Source: Bacillus sp. CH30_1T
GTDB taxonomy: Bacteria > Bacillota > Bacilli > Bacillales > Bacillaceae_B
Length of the DNA stretch: 64,000 nt
Assembly (NCBI RefSeq): GCF_008364765.1
Contig: NZ_VTUY01000001.1
Coordinates: forward strand, 497,526-561,525
Direction: 5' to 3'
A program made the translations under genes and the position numbers. The notes below the pieces were generated by a model. That model had not been told where the DNA came from. It ran no database searches and saw only the letters and a list, made by a program, of their open reading frames with translations. Below, one piece after another: positions 25,936 through 35,892 of the stretch; the first letter of the stretch is position 1, and each line of letters begins with the position of its first letter.

Positions 25936-27282
25936 TTAATCGGCAGAGGCAGCAGGAATCTCTTCGTCCACGATTGGCAAGCTGATTTCCACTGCGGTTC
26001 CTTTTTCTTTTTCACTTTGAAAGTGTATATGTCCTTTATGTCGTTCAATGATCTTTTGACAGACGGCCAGTCCCAGACCCGTTCCTTTTTCTTTCGTTGA
26101 ATAGAATGGTTCTCCAAGATGGCCGATTCTTTCCGGTTCCATGCCTACTCCGTTATCCGCCACTACAACATGGGCATCATCGCCTCGGGTGACCAATGTA
26201 ATCGAAACATTTCCATCCTTGTTATCAGGTATGGATTCAACTGCATTTTTAATAATGTTAATGAACACCTGTTTGAGTTGATTTCCTTCACCCAATACGT
26301 ACAGGGGCTTTTCCGCCAGGTTTTTATATTGAATAGATACATTATCTAGATGAGCCTGTGCTTCCATCAGCACCAGTACTTGTTTCAGAATATCATCCAG
26401 TTTTTCACGACGCAGATCGAACTCCTGCTGTTTACCCAGTATCAGCATCTCCCCTGAGATCAAGTCAATCCGATCGACTTCAGAGAGCATGATATCCAAA
26501 TGATCATGGTTGATTCGATTACTGATTTGCATAAGCTGGATGAACCCTTTAAGGGATGTAAGGGGATTGCGGATTTCATGTGCGACAGCCGCAGCCAGTT
26601 GGCCAATGACAGAAAGCTTTTCGGATGCTATCACCATTTCTTCATTTTCCCGATGAAGGGTGATATCCCTTGCAATGGCGAATATACCCGTCACTTTTCG
26701 ATTAACAATAATCGGTACAAGTGAACAACGCAGTATTTTCCGGTTGTTATTGGCTAAATGAATGGTCGTTTCAAAGGTTGACGCCCAGCCTTTGAAGGTT
26801 TGGAAGAAGTACTCCGTTACTCTTTTCATCTCGACTTCATCCAAAAATTTACTGAATTTCACTTCTTTCAACTGTTCATGAGTTGATTCCAGTAATCCTT
26901 CAGCTTCAGAGTTCACAGATACCACATTGCCATCCAGGCTAAGTTCTAAGACAGCATCCGGATTTTGTTCAAATAGAGAATGATAATGCTGATTTCTGAT
27001 TTGAAGCTGTTTCTCTTTTTTCTTCAACTTTTCATTTGAGATTATTAATTCATTGGTTCTTCGATACACTAATAAAAAAATGATCATACCTGTTACAAGT
27101 GTAAATAACCAGCCTTTATAGCGCTGAAAATAAATATACATGCTGAGTTTTTCATGAGCAATGATCATGGAAAAGTAGTCGGATAATACAATCCACAGGA
27201 TGCCTAATAGCACATAGGTGACGGAAATTTTCAAGGCAATGTCTTTTGCTTGTTTCATCGTTGAGAGTTCACCTAAATTCAA
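25936..27282 (-). CDS. PAS-containing membrane sensor histidine kinase (sporulation-kinase-like)
   Basis: 448 residues. Two N-terminal membrane segments (VTYVLLGILWIVLSDYF, LFTLVTGMIIFLLVYR) with a short outside loop, coiled coil, PAS at ~105-220 (LFEQNPDAVLELSLDGNVVS), H-box VAHEIRNPLTSLKGFIQLM with the phospho-His, N-box NIIKNAVESIPD, G1 VVADNGVGM, G2 GTGLGLAV. The layout resembles Bacillus kinases feeding Spo0A. No response regulator is adjacent (orphan). The start is a TTG at 27282 or the ATG 24 bases downstream. Confidence 0.88.
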   Translation of the reverse strand: MNLGELSTMKQAKDIALKISVTYVLLGILWIVLSDYFSMIIAHEKLSMYIYFQRYKGWLFTLVTGMIIFLLVYRRTNELIISNEKLKKKEKQLQIRNQHYHSLFEQNPDAVLELSLDGNVVSVNSEAEGLLESTHEQLKEVKFSKFLDEVEMKRVTEYFFQTFKGWASTFETTIHLANNNRKILRCSLVPIIVNRKVTGIFAIARDITLHRENEEMVIASEKLSVIGQLAAAVAHEIRNPLTSLKGFIQLMQISNRINHDHLDIMLSEVDRIDLISGEMLILGKQQEFDLRREKLDDILKQVLVLMEAQAHLDNVSIQYKNLAEKPLYVLGEGNQLKQVFINIIKNAVESIPDNKDGNVSITLVTRGDDAHVVVADNGVGMEPERIGHLGEPFYSTKEKGTGLGLAVCQKIIERHKGHIHFQSEKEKGTAVEISLPIVDEEIPAASAD

Positions 27283-27342
27283 AATAGTCTTTCTCCTATG
27301 GTTTCTCAGTTCTTACCAATTTATCATAAATTCTTTGAAGAC

Positions 27343-28503
27343 TTATTTTCCTTTCAGGAAGAAAGTCGTCAAAGGGTAAATTCCTATGCTTTGTATGATG
27401 AGAGAAAGCAGAATGACTCCAAATGTCAATGAATGGAGCAGTTGAGGCCCTTGTCCATCTATACTTAGTAATAAGGCGACAGACATAGTCCCTTTAATAC
27501 CGGACCAAGTTAATATGAATACTTCCTTCCATCCGTACGTTTTTCTCCAAGTTTTTTTCATTTTGACAACACCAATAATAATAACATAGCGAACCACCAA
27601 GGAGAGAATAAATAAGAAGAAGATCCACCCGATTAATGAGAAAGACAAATACTGTGTCGCCTGGATCCCTATTAATAGGAATAAAAAGGTTAGAATGGTC
27701 GGTTCCATGACGGTCCAGAAACCATCCAGATCCTTTCTAAAATGATGTTCTTTAATTGTTCTTCCGTATTCATACGAAAGCATGATCCCTGAGAATACAG
27801 TAGCCAGTACGCCTGAGACACCAAGCTCTTCCCCTATGTAAAAGGTTCCATAAGCAAGAATGATGCTAAGCATGATCTGGTATCTGGAATCAGTTGTGAA
27901 GTAGATGGCTTTACTCGCCAGCCAACCGAGTGACACACCAATTGCGATTCCTCCTAAGGAAACCAATAGAAATTCCAAAAGAAAAGAAGGCACTGAAATG
28001 GATTCTTCCCCAAAGTAGACTCCTGCCACAACTGTAAAGAGCACGATGCTTGTGCCATCATTGATCATTGACTCACCTTCTACAACATCTGCTATGTCCT
28101 GATGATTGGAAGATTCCTTTAATATAGACACAACAGAAACAGGATCCGTAGGCGTCAGGATCGTTGCGATTAATAGAGCCTCTACATACGAAATGGAAAG
28201 CCACGGATGCAAACCGTAATAAAAAAGCAGGCTCATCAAAACGGTCGTAATGATAATCCCCACTGTACTAAGGATAGAAATGATTCCAACATGCTTTTTT
28301 AAGGCTTTAGTTGAAAATTGATATGCAGAAATAAATAATAAGGATGGCAGAAACCATTCAAAGATAATATCTTTCGTTAAGTTGACGTCAGAAAAAACAG
28401 GTACGAACGACAGCCCTATTCCAAACAGAAGTAAAACTACTGGAACAGGAACATTCTTTTTCTTTTTATCAATGGTAAAAACACTGTAGCCGATTACAAG
28501 CAA
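27343..28503 (-). CDS. CPA1-type Na+/H+ antiporter
   Basis: At least 386 residues with about 12 membrane segments. CPA1 features: ATILTPTDPVSVVSIL, VVEGESMINDGTSIVLFTVV (the essential Asp pair region), YGTFYIGEELGVSGVLATV and TWSGIKGTMSVALLLSI. It exchanges cytoplasmic Na+ for protons. No ATG/GTG/TTG has a ribosome site: the first usable codon is the TTG at 28503 with none, whereas GGAGGTG (28540-28534) is ideally placed for an in-frame ATC at 28527, which would add MINPIQIL. The true start is therefore uncertain. Confidence 0.86.
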   Translation of the reverse strand: MLVIGYSVFTIDKKKKNVPVPVVLLLFGIGLSFVPVFSDVNLTKDIIFEWFLPSLLFISAYQFSTKALKKHVGIISILSTVGIIITTVLMSLLFYYGLHPWLSISYVEALLIATILTPTDPVSVVSILKESSNHQDIADVVEGESMINDGTSIVLFTVVAGVYFGEESISVPSFLLEFLLVSLGGIAIGVSLGWLASKAIYFTTDSRYQIMLSIILAYGTFYIGEELGVSGVLATVFSGIMLSYEYGRTIKEHHFRKDLDGFWTVMEPTILTFLFLLIGIQATQYLSFSLIGWIFFLFILSLVVRYVIIIGVVKMKKTWRKTYGWKEVFILTWSGIKGTMSVALLLSIDGQGPQLLHSLTFGVILLSLIIQSIGIYPLTTFFLKGK

Positions 28504-28685
28504 AAACAGAATTTGGATTGGATTGATGATTCACACCTCCAAAATAGGGTTCATACCTTTTTATTTCACTGAACCCCCTCTCATTAAACGCATCACAACC
28601 TTTTTCCTGTTTTTTCAAAATTGCGTTTATTTTTCATGGAAGAGGAAATAAGAGAAGCAATGATAGTGAAGGCAGGTGATGCAAC

Positions 28686-28991
28686 ATGTTGGGCACGGAG
28701 TATGGTAGCAAAACATTCAGTAAAAGCGGTACGATTACCCTCCCACACAAATGGCGAGAACGGTTTGGACTGGTTCCAGGAAAACTTGCAGAACTCGTCT
28801 ACCAAAACAACTGTATATATATTAAGCGAGCTGTCAAAGAATCTACTAATAACAAGCGCTACGTCTCAGAAAAAGGAACCGTCCACATCCCAAAAGAACT
28901 CCGAGAAGAAATGGGCATGACCCATCAATCATCCTACTACCTGATCGTAAATGAAACAGAAAATTATTTTATGATTTCAAAAGAAAAATAA
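28686..28991 (+). CDS. Tandem AbrB/SpoVT-fold DNA-binding protein
   Basis: 101 residues made of two successive swapped-hairpin AbrB-like units: SKSGTITLPHKWRERFGLVP (residues ~12-31) and SEKGTVHIPKELREEMGM (~61-78), each with the beta-strand/Pro/helix pattern. AGGTGATG lies 7 bases upstream of the ATG. Such proteins act as transition-state-type regulators or as antitoxins; no toxin partner is adjacent. An 8-bp inverted repeat (TAAACGCA 28584-28591 / TGCGTTTA 28622-28629) lies between it and the divergent antiporter gene and may be its operator. Confidence 0.8.
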   Translation: MLGTEYGSKTFSKSGTITLPHKWRERFGLVPGKLAELVYQNNCIYIKRAVKESTNNKRYVSEKGTVHIPKELREEMGMTHQSSYYLIVNETENYFMISKEK

Positions 28992-29023
28992 CAATACGAA
29001 CCAAGCTTTCACCTCCACCAAAC

Positions 29024-29068
29024 AAGGTCCGTCCCTCGCATGTTTCAAAGCGACGAGGGACGGACCTT
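29024..29068. terminator. Inverted AGGTCCGTCCC pair overlapping the thrB stop
   Basis: AAGGTCCGTCCCTCG and CGAGGGACGGACCTT form a perfect 15-bp inverted repeat with a 15-base loop between the convergent AbrB-like gene and thrB. The right arm lies inside the last thrB codons (Lys-Val-Arg-Pro-Ser). Poor T runs, so terminator strength is uncertain. Confidence 0.65.
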
Positions 29069-29980
29069 TGGTTGTTCGATGGTGATGCTGCTTCCTGATG
29101 GGGAGATGGATAATTTGCGGACGTTCATGCTTGGGAAGGACTGTTCCAGCTGACGTGAGAGCCATTCACTTGCTTCCCGTTCTACAAAGCAGGCGATCGT
29201 CGGCCCGGCACCACTTAAGGCGACACCGAATGCCCCGAAGCGTCCCGCTACCTCTTCTACTGCATCGTAGTGAGGAAGCAGCTTTCTTCGGTGGGGCTGA
29301 TGATACCTGTCTCGCTTCATCATTTTCCCAACAGTTTCCCAATCTCCTGTTAGAAATGCCGCCACCAGTACGTTTGAAATCGCTCCGGCTTCCACGGATT
29401 CTTCAAAGGAAAGACTCTCTGGGAGTACATTTCGGGAATCCGATGTTTTCAGTTCAGCTTTAGGAATCACGCACACCACATCAACGGGAAGATTAGGAAC
29501 CGATAAAAGACTCACACCCTTATCATGTTGACAGCTGACCACAAACCCGCCATATAGTGATGCTCCCACGTTATCTGGATGACCTTCAAATCGATTTGCA
29601 AGTGCCAGTTTCTTTTCCTGTGTCAGATTCAGCTCACACAGGGCATTGGCAAGCTCAATGCCAGCCACAACCGCTGCTGCGCTGGAGCCTAACCCTCTCG
29701 TTAACGGAATGTCACTCGACACGTAGAGGTGACAAGGAGACGGCTTCTTACCATAGTCATCTGCCACCTCTTTCACGACCTCTACTATAAAATGTGTCTC
29801 ATCAGTCGGAAAGACCTCCAGGGCAGAAGAAAGGGGGATCACTTGCCAATCTTCTGCTTCATGTACCTCAACGGTTAAAAATACATTTAACGCCAAGCCC
29901 AGAGAATCAAATCCAGCTCCTAAATTGGCTGTGCTTCCAGGGACAATGATTTTCCAGGAGCGGGGGTCACGTCTTTTCAT
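29045..29980 (-). CDS. thrB: Homoserine kinase
   Basis: 311 residues, GHMP kinase. Phosphorylates L-homoserine to O-phosphohomoserine. Motifs: [20 protein letters not shown] at the start, the ATP loop [20 protein letters not shown], and [18 protein letters not shown] near the C-terminus. Its ATG overlaps the thrC stop (ATGA), implying coupled translation. Last gene of hom-thrC-thrB, the same order as in Bacillus subtilis. Confidence 0.96.
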   Translation of the reverse strand: MKRRDPRSWKIIVPGSTANLGAGFDSLGLALNVFLTVEVHEAEDWQVIPLSSALEVFPTDETHFIVEVVKEVADDYGKKPSPCHLYVSSDIPLTRGLGSSAAAVVAGIELANALCELNLTQEKKLALANRFEGHPDNVGASLYGGFVVSCQHDKGVSLLSVPNLPVDVVCVIPKAELKTSDSRNVLPESLSFEESVEAGAISNVLVAAFLTGDWETVGKMMKRDRYHQPHRRKLLPHYDAVEEVAGRFGAFGVALSGAGPTIACFVEREASEWLSRQLEQSFPSMNVRKLSISPSGSSITIEQPKVRPSSL

Positions 29981-31038
29981 ACGCCAATGGTCCCTTTAAT
30001 ATAGTCCTTCACCATTTCACGATCGTTTGGCAATTTCACTGGAGTAACCGGACTGCATTCCATGGCCGTAACCGGATCCTTTAAGCCATTACCTGTCAGC
30101 ACCGCCACTACTTTTGACCCTTCTTTGATCAACCCTTTATCCAATGATTTCTTTAAGCCTGCAATGGATGCACATGAAGCGGGCTCGGCAAAAATTCCTT
30201 CTTTACTTGCAAGCTGCTGATAGGCTTCAAGAATTTCGTCATCGGTTACTTCGTCAATATGTCCGTTTGATTCTTTCAACGCGTCGATTGCTAATGTCCA
30301 GCTTGCCGGGTTCCCGATTCGGATCGCAGTGGCAATCGTTTCAGGATGAGGAAACACCCTGTCATGGACCAGAGCTGCTGCTCCCGACGCTTCAAAACCA
30401 AACATTCGTGGTAAATTTGAAGCTTTGAACTCATGATATTCTTTGAATCCTTTCCAGTATGCCGAAATATTTCCCGCATTACCGACAGGGATCGCAAGCA
30501 CATCAGGGGCCTCACCCAACCCTTCGATGACTTCAAAAGCTGCTGTTTTCTGTCCTTCCAAACGATACGGATTCACTGAATTCACAAGAGTGACAGATTC
30601 GGTTTTACTCAACTCACGGACGATTTCGAGGGCTTCATCAAAATTCCCTTCGATGGAAATGATTTCGGCACCATACATGACAGCTTGAGCCAATTTCCCT
30701 TGAGCAATTTTCCCCTCGGGGATGACCACGATACATTTGATTCCTGCCCTCGCTGCATAGGCTGCTGCTGAAGCAGAGGTATTTCCGGTAGAGGCGCAAA
30801 TGACCGTCGAACTCCCTGATTCCACTGCTTTGGCAACGGCGAGAACCATTCCGCGATCTTTAAATGAGCCGGTAGGGTTTGCTCCCTCTACCTTTGCATA
30901 CAACTCGATACCCCATTCACGGGACAGCGTTTTTAATTCAACCAAGGGAGTATTTCCTTCATTTAACGTTAATAGAGGAGTGTCATCATTTAATGGAAGA
31001 TGCTCCCCGTACTGCTCCAGTAACCCTTTCCATCTCAT
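29977..31038 (-). CDS. thrC: Threonine synthase
   Basis: 353 residues, PLP fold type II. Converts O-phosphohomoserine to threonine. Motifs: [37 protein letters not shown] (Schiff-base Lys), [20 protein letters not shown], and the Gly-rich [17 protein letters not shown]. Short bacterial form. Overlaps hom and thrB by 4 bases each. Start supported by AAGGAGGAGAC. Confidence 0.97.
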   Translation of the reverse strand: MRWKGLLEQYGEHLPLNDDTPLLTLNEGNTPLVELKTLSREWGIELYAKVEGANPTGSFKDRGMVLAVAKAVESGSSTVICASTGNTSASAAAYAARAGIKCIVVIPEGKIAQGKLAQAVMYGAEIISIEGNFDEALEIVRELSKTESVTLVNSVNPYRLEGQKTAAFEVIEGLGEAPDVLAIPVGNAGNISAYWKGFKEYHEFKASNLPRMFGFEASGAAALVHDRVFPHPETIATAIRIGNPASWTLAIDALKESNGHIDEVTDDEILEAYQQLASKEGIFAEPASCASIAGLKKSLDKGLIKEGSKVVAVLTGNGLKDPVTAMECSPVTPVKLPNDREMVKDYIKGTIGV

Positions 31039-32333
31039 CCTTTGTCTCCTCCTTCTACACGGTATGAGCTTTCAATCGAATGAACCGCTTCATAATCCTT
31101 CAGCTCCATCAAAATGTCTACGTAATGATCAAGAGATGCTTTATGAGTCACAAGGACAATTTCAGCAAACTCTTCACTTTCTAACGGATTCTGCAGAATC
31201 TTCTCGAAGCTGACGCCGTGATTCGAGAAGATGGAAGTGAGTTTTGCTAAAACGCCTACTTCATCCTGAACGTGCAGACGCAAGAAATATTTTGAATGAA
31301 TTTCATTTCGTTCTTTTAACTTTTTAGGGAATTGGGGGTTCACCGCACTCTTACCCGTGACTCCCAATCTCATATTCTTCATTATTCCTACCATATCTGA
31401 TACGACGGCTGTAGCAGTTGGAAGACTTCCTGCTCCGGGACCGTAAAACATCGTTTCACCAACCGCTTCCCCGTATACGTATACTGCGTTATATTCATCA
31501 TGAACCGATGCGAGTGGATGCTCATTTTGAAGCAGTGTGGGCTCCACGCTCACTTCAACCTTCTCTCCTTCACGGTGAGCATAACCGATGAGCTTCATTG
31601 TATATCCGAATTGATCGGCATATTGGATGTCATCACCCGTCACTTCCGTAATACCTTTCACCTTCACATCGGCTAAATCTACGTTCATGGAAAACCCTAA
31701 CGTTGAAAGGATCGCCATCTTTCTCGCTGCATCCAAGCCGCCTACATCTGCCGTCGGATCCGCTTCAGCATAACCTAACTCCTGGGCTTCCTTGAGAACA
31801 TCATCGAAGGTCCGTCCCTCTTTCGTCATCTTTGTCAGTATGAAATTCGTCGTTCCGTTGACGATTCCCATCATTTTCGTGATGCGATCGGAGGCGAGGC
31901 CATCTACTAAGCTTCTTAAAATTGGGATTCCCCCTGCAACACTTGCTTCGTAGAATAGGTCACAGCCGTTTTCTGATGCTACCCTTAGTAACTCCGGTCC
32001 GTGAAGGGCCATAAGATCCTTGTTTGCCGTTACGACATGCTTCTTCTGGTGCAGAGCATGGAGGAGATGTTCCTTCGTCGCTTCTATGCCTCCCATTACC
32101 TCGACCACAATATCAATTTCAGGATCAAACAGGACTTCCTCAGGATTTAAGGTCAGTATGCTGTTTTCCATTTCCAGTCCTCTATCTTTCTCTAAATCCT
32201 GAACAAGGGCTTTTTTCACCTTCACAGGGCAGCCGATTTGATGGGATAGTTTATCCTGATGATTCTCTACAATCTTCACCACTCCTGCTCCCACCGTTCC
32301 GAGTCCTAAAAGTCCGATTGAAATTGATTCCAT
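31035..32333 (-). CDS. hom: Homoserine dehydrogenase
   Basis: 432 residues. Reduces aspartate semialdehyde to homoserine. Rossmann motif [20 protein letters not shown], substrate region [55 protein letters not shown], and a C-terminal ACT domain ([20 protein letters not shown]) for feedback control. First gene of the threonine operon; GGAGG 10 bases upstream. The promoter at 32391-32419 carries an overlapping palindromic operator. One AGGTCCGTCCC copy is at 31808-31818. Confidence 0.97.
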   Translation of the reverse strand: MESISIGLLGLGTVGAGVVKIVENHQDKLSHQIGCPVKVKKALVQDLEKDRGLEMENSILTLNPEEVLFDPEIDIVVEVMGGIEATKEHLLHALHQKKHVVTANKDLMALHGPELLRVASENGCDLFYEASVAGGIPILRSLVDGLASDRITKMMGIVNGTTNFILTKMTKEGRTFDDVLKEAQELGYAEADPTADVGGLDAARKMAILSTLGFSMNVDLADVKVKGITEVTGDDIQYADQFGYTMKLIGYAHREGEKVEVSVEPTLLQNEHPLASVHDEYNAVYVYGEAVGETMFYGPGAGSLPTATAVVSDMVGIMKNMRLGVTGKSAVNPQFPKKLKERNEIHSKYFLRLHVQDEVGVLAKLTSIFSNHGVSFEKILQNPLESEEFAEIVLVTHKASLDHYVDILMELKDYEAVHSIESSYRVEGGDKG

Positions 32334-32390
32334 AAGCCGAAAACCTCCATTTGTATATTTCTTATGTACATTTGTTCTTCTATAGTGGAC

Positions 32391-32428
32391 ATTATAGTAG
32401 AAAAAATTACCTATTACAATAGGTAATT
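32391..32428 (-). promoter_or_regulatory. hom promoter with a perfect 24-bp palindromic operator
   Basis: On the minus strand, TTGTAA and TATAAT are 17 bases apart (32419-32391). The -35 sits in the centre of AATTACCTATT-gt-AATAGGTAATT (32405-32428), a perfect inverted repeat with 11-bp arms. A repressor or activator binding here would control hom-thrC-thrB; the B. subtilis regulator ThrR is a candidate by analogy only. Confidence 0.8.
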
Positions 32429-32596
32429 ACGTATTTTCAGAATGTAAGAGCTTTCAATTCTGATAGATTAATAGCTTGATTTTCTTAAAAATCTTTCTAT
32501 TTTTACTCTTTTGTGACATGAACAGTGTTTTCGTAGGGAACTTCAGGAAAATTTGTGCTGATTTTGCACACTTTAGAGTACTATCCCTCGGTTGTC

Positions 32597-32680
32597 GTGC
32601 CACTTTTGAGAAAACTTGTGCCACTTTCGGGGGGTGTTGTGCCACTTTCCACCAAACTTGTGCCACTTTCCAACTTTGTT
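32597..32680. repeat. 21-bp phased tandem array, four units
   Basis: Four units of exactly 21 bp starting at 32597, 32618, 32639 and 32660, each beginning GTGCCACTTT and mostly ending (A/G)(C/T)TT. The same repeat recurs at 60949-61011. Intergenic, between the ends of the threonine dehydratase gene and the hom promoter. Confidence 0.88.
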
Positions 32681-32722
32681 GCTCCAAATTGTGAACAAAA
32701 TAAAAACACCTATTAATAACAG

Positions 32723-32761
32723 AGGACCGCTCCTAACTAACACGCAGTTAAGAGCCGTCCT
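32723..32761 (-). terminator. Terminator of the ilv-leu-dehydratase operon
   Basis: AGGACGGCTCTTAACT and AGTTAGGAGCGGTCCT form a 16-bp stem (one mismatch, one wobble) with a 7-base loop, 4 bases after the dehydratase stop; followed by CTGTTATT on the minus strand. Confidence 0.75.
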
Positions 32762-32765
32762 TCTT

Positions 32766-33749
32766 TTACACAATATGATGCAGCTGTCTAGCCATTTTGG
32801 ATAGATCGCGGTACACGGGGATCTTGCTTGGATCGGCATTTCCGCCACTGATGACACAGCCGACTTTCTTTCCTTGCACCTTGACCTTTTGGCACATGGC
32901 TGCCGCTAAGGATGCTGCTCCCGCTCCTTCAACCAGCGTTTTTTCCCGTTGAAGCATAAACATGATGCTATAGGAGATTTCTTCATCCGTGACCGTGACC
33001 ATATCGTCTACGTACTCCCGGATGATCGGAAACGTGAGCTCTCCAGGCTTCTTGACGAGAATCCCGTCTGCAATGGTGTGCACATGCTCCAGGGATCCTT
33101 TGTTTCTACCTGTAAAAAAGTTATACGTAGCCGGGGCTCCCAGTGCCTGTACGCCGACGATTTGCACTCGGGGGTTAAAGGCTTTTACGGCCAGTGCCAT
33201 TCCGGCCAACAGACCGCCTCCGCCAACAGGTACCAGGATCATGTCTAAATCACTGAGTTGCTGAAGCATTTCCAGTGCGACTGTCCCTTGCCCAGCCATC
33301 ACTTTATGATCATCAAATGCATGAACATACGTTGAGCCATTTCTGATTTTCTCTTCAAGTGCTGCCCCGTAGGCTTCCTGATAGGTGTCTCCAGTCAGGA
33401 CAATTTCAGCTCCGTAATGTTTCGTTGCCGCTATTTTTGTGGAAGGTGTTCGTTTCGGCATGAAGATTTTCGACGGAACTCCGCGCAGGGATGAAGCCAG
33501 TGCCACACCTTGGGCATGATTTCCTGCAGATGCGGCAATGATGCCTCTACCTGCTTCTTCTTCAGACAATGACATGATTTTATTCATTGCGCCTCTTACT
33601 TTGAAGGAACCTGTTCGTTGCAGGTTCTCCATTTTCAAATAGATCTCTCCACCAGTGAACGTATTCAGCGTCGATGATTGCTTTAACGGTGTTCGATGCA
33701 CCTGATGACTGATTCTTTCCATTGCCTCTACAACTTCAGTGTTATCCAT
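32766..33749 (-). CDS. Threonine dehydratase, short form without ACT domain
   Basis: 327 residues, PLP fold type II. Deaminates threonine to 2-oxobutyrate, the first step to isoleucine. Motifs: [19 protein letters not shown] (Schiff-base Lys), [32 protein letters not shown], and [13 protein letters not shown]. It has only the catalytic domain, as in catabolic TdcB enzymes, and lacks the C-terminal regulatory domain of biosynthetic IlvA. Its ATG overlaps the leuD stop (TAATG), placing it last in the ilv-leu operon, so it probably serves isoleucine synthesis. Isoleucine feedback would then have to act elsewhere. Confidence 0.92.
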   Translation of the reverse strand: MDNTEVVEAMERISHQVHRTPLKQSSTLNTFTGGEIYLKMENLQRTGSFKVRGAMNKIMSLSEEEAGRGIIAASAGNHAQGVALASSLRGVPSKIFMPKRTPSTKIAATKHYGAEIVLTGDTYQEAYGAALEEKIRNGSTYVHAFDDHKVMAGQGTVALEMLQQLSDLDMILVPVGGGGLLAGMALAVKAFNPRVQIVGVQALGAPATYNFFTGRNKGSLEHVHTIADGILVKKPGELTFPIIREYVDDMVTVTDEEISYSIMFMLQREKTLVEGAGAASLAAAMCQKVKVQGKKVGCVISGGNADPSKIPVYRDLSKMARQLHHIV

Positions 33750-34354
33750 TAAATTCCCAAGCCACTCACCTCATAATTTTTTTCATATTCTTCAATATCT
33801 TTTCCGTAATGCAAAGTTAAATCGATCTCATCCAGCCCTTTCAAAAGCATCGTTTTCCAGTATGGATCAATTTCAAAAGAGACATGAAGGCCTTCCGAGT
33901 CGCAAATCGTCTGATGCTCAAGGGACACTTCCATTTTATATAAATCTACATGGCTCTCATTTCTTAAAAGAGCATCCACTGTTTTTTCTTCCAGCTGAAT
34001 GGGCAGGATCCCATTCTTCAAACAGTTGTTATAAAAAATATCTGCAAAGCTTTTGGCGATGATTACTTTAAACCCATAATCTTGAAGGGCCCACGGAGCG
34101 TGCTCCCTCGAAGATCCACACCCAAAGTTCTTTCCACCGAGGAGAACCTCGGCATCTTGATATTGAGGTGTGTCTAATAAGAAATCTTCTCTTAGCGACT
34201 TCCCATCGTCTTCAAACCTCCAATGATAAAACAAGTACTGACCAAAGCCTTTTCGCTCAATTCTTTTTAAAAACTGTTTTGGTATGATTTGATCCGTGTC
34301 CACATTGTCTCTTCTTAGTGGAAACACTTTTCCTTTAACATGATTGATTGCCAC
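33749..34354 (-). CDS. leuD: 3-isopropylmalate dehydratase small subunit
   Basis: 201 residues. With LeuC isomerises 2- to 3-isopropylmalate. Motifs: DNVDTDQIIPKQFLKRIERK near the start and LLGGKNFGCGSSREHAPWAL around residues 70-90, the swivel-domain active-site loop. Lies 11 bases after leuC and overlaps the next gene by one base. Confidence 0.97.
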   Translation of the reverse strand: MAINHVKGKVFPLRRDNVDTDQIIPKQFLKRIERKGFGQYLFYHWRFEDDGKSLREDFLLDTPQYQDAEVLLGGKNFGCGSSREHAPWALQDYGFKVIIAKSFADIFYNNCLKNGILPIQLEEKTVDALLRNESHVDLYKMEVSLEHQTICDSEGLHVSFEIDPYWKTMLLKGLDEIDLTLHYGKDIEEYEKNYEVSGLGI

Positions 34355-34365
34355 CTTCTCACCTC

Positions 34366-35781
34366 CTATGAAACCGGCATTTTTTCAAGTTTTCGTACAT
34401 CTGTCAGTTTTCCGGTCACGGCAGCCGCAGCGGCCATGGATGGGCTGAGAAGATGGGTTCTTGATCCGTTTCCTTGCCGGCCTTCAAAGTTTCTGTTGGA
34501 AGTGGATGCACAGCGTTTGCCTGGGGGCACGATATCATCATTCATGGCTAGGCACATGCTGCAACCTGCTTCCCTCCACTGGAATCCTGCTTCTTTAAAA
34601 ATGGTATCCAAGCCTTGCTCTTCAGCCTCTTTCTTCACTTTAAACGAGCCCGGAACAACCAAAGCGGTTATGCCCTGCTTTACAGTATGACCTTTCACCA
34701 CCTCAGCAGCTGCCCTCAAGTCACTCAGACGAGAATTCGTACACGAGCCAATAAACACATAATCCACCTCTATGTCCTCAATTCTCATTCCCGCCTCGAG
34801 CCCCATATAATGGATCGCCCTCCCAACCCCTTCTCTTTCAGAAGGATCTGCGTACTGTTCCGGATGAGGGACGGACCTTGAAATAGATGCGCCCATCCCT
34901 GGATTGGTTCCCCATGTTACATGAGGCTCAATTTCTTCACCTTTCACCTCAATTTTGTGATCATAAGCGGCGTCCTCATCACTCGTCAGCGATCTCCACT
35001 CTTCTTTACATTGTTCATATGATTTATGCTTCGGCAGATGCTCCCGACCTTCTAAATATGCGAAGGTCGTCTCGTCGGGACTGATTAATCCCGCTTTGGC
35101 TCCTGCTTCAATGCTCATATTACAGACGGTCATTCTTTCTTCCATGGATAAATTGCGGATCACGTCACCGGTGAATTCGATGACATATCCGGTTCCAAAT
35201 CCTACCCCGTAAGTAGAAATGATGTTTAAGATCACATCTTTCGCTGTGACACCGAATCCCAGCTCTCCCGATACTTCCACTTGAAGGGTTTTCGGCTTCG
35301 ATTGCCAGAGGGTTTGAGTTGCTAAAACATGCTCCACTTCACTCGTACCGATCCCGAAGGCCAGTGCTCCGAAGGCCCCGTGGGTTGAGGTATGACTATC
35401 TCCGCAAACAATGGTTTTCCCTGGCTGCGTCAAGCCGAGCTCAGGACCGATGACGTGGACAATCCCTTGATCAGGGTGGTGAATATCGGCAAGAGTGACA
35501 CCAAATTCTGAGCAATTTTTCTTTAACGTATCCATTTGCAGTCGTGCGATTTCATCTCTGATGATGTGGCGCTCTCTTGTAGGTACATTGTGATCCATCG
35601 TGGCATAGGTTAAATCCGGTCTCCGCACCTTGCGATTCTTTAAGCGCAGCCCTTCAAATGCTTGGGGAGACGTAACTTCATGTACAAGGTGCAAATCAAT
35701 ATACAGTAAATCCGGCTTTCCCTTTTCTCTATGCACGATATGTTTTTCCCATATCTTTTCGACGATATTTTTCCCTGCCAT
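34366..35781 (-). CDS. leuC: 3-isopropylmalate dehydratase large subunit
   Basis: 471 residues, aconitase family 4Fe-4S enzyme. Motifs: [69 protein letters not shown] (first cluster Cys), and [12 protein letters not shown] (other two Cys). Contains one AGGTCCGTCCC copy at 34868-34878 as Arg-Ser-Val-Pro codons. Confidence 0.97.
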   Translation of the reverse strand: MAGKNIVEKIWEKHIVHREKGKPDLLYIDLHLVHEVTSPQAFEGLRLKNRKVRRPDLTYATMDHNVPTRERHIIRDEIARLQMDTLKKNCSEFGVTLADIHHPDQGIVHVIGPELGLTQPGKTIVCGDSHTSTHGAFGALAFGIGTSEVEHVLATQTLWQSKPKTLQVEVSGELGFGVTAKDVILNIISTYGVGFGTGYVIEFTGDVIRNLSMEERMTVCNMSIEAGAKAGLISPDETTFAYLEGREHLPKHKSYEQCKEEWRSLTSDEDAAYDHKIEVKGEEIEPHVTWGTNPGMGASISRSVPHPEQYADPSEREGVGRAIHYMGLEAGMRIEDIEVDYVFIGSCTNSRLSDLRAAAEVVKGHTVKQGITALVVPGSFKVKKEAEEQGLDTIFKEAGFQWREAGCSMCLAMNDDIVPPGKRCASTSNRNFEGRQGNGSRTHLLSPSMAAAAAVTGKLTDVRKLEKMPVS

Positions 35782-35892
35782 GAACTCCCTCCTGGTTTGG
35801 TAAGATTTTTATTCAGTTAAGACTGTATTGGTAAAATTGTTGCTGAATGAGTAGTGGTTGATTTCCACTGATACATTCCAATCAAATCTATC

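Noticed and set aside
25917..26117. Small minus-strand open frame at the histidine kinase / yfmL junction
   Set aside because: Shadow of the histidine kinase 3' end in another frame; no independent support.
32454..32857. Minus-strand open frames with 7-residue peptide repeats (KVAQ..., KWH...)
   Set aside because: They are translations of the 21-bp DNA array in two frames, lack ribosome sites, and the second array at 60949 reads different peptides; treated as DNA repeats.
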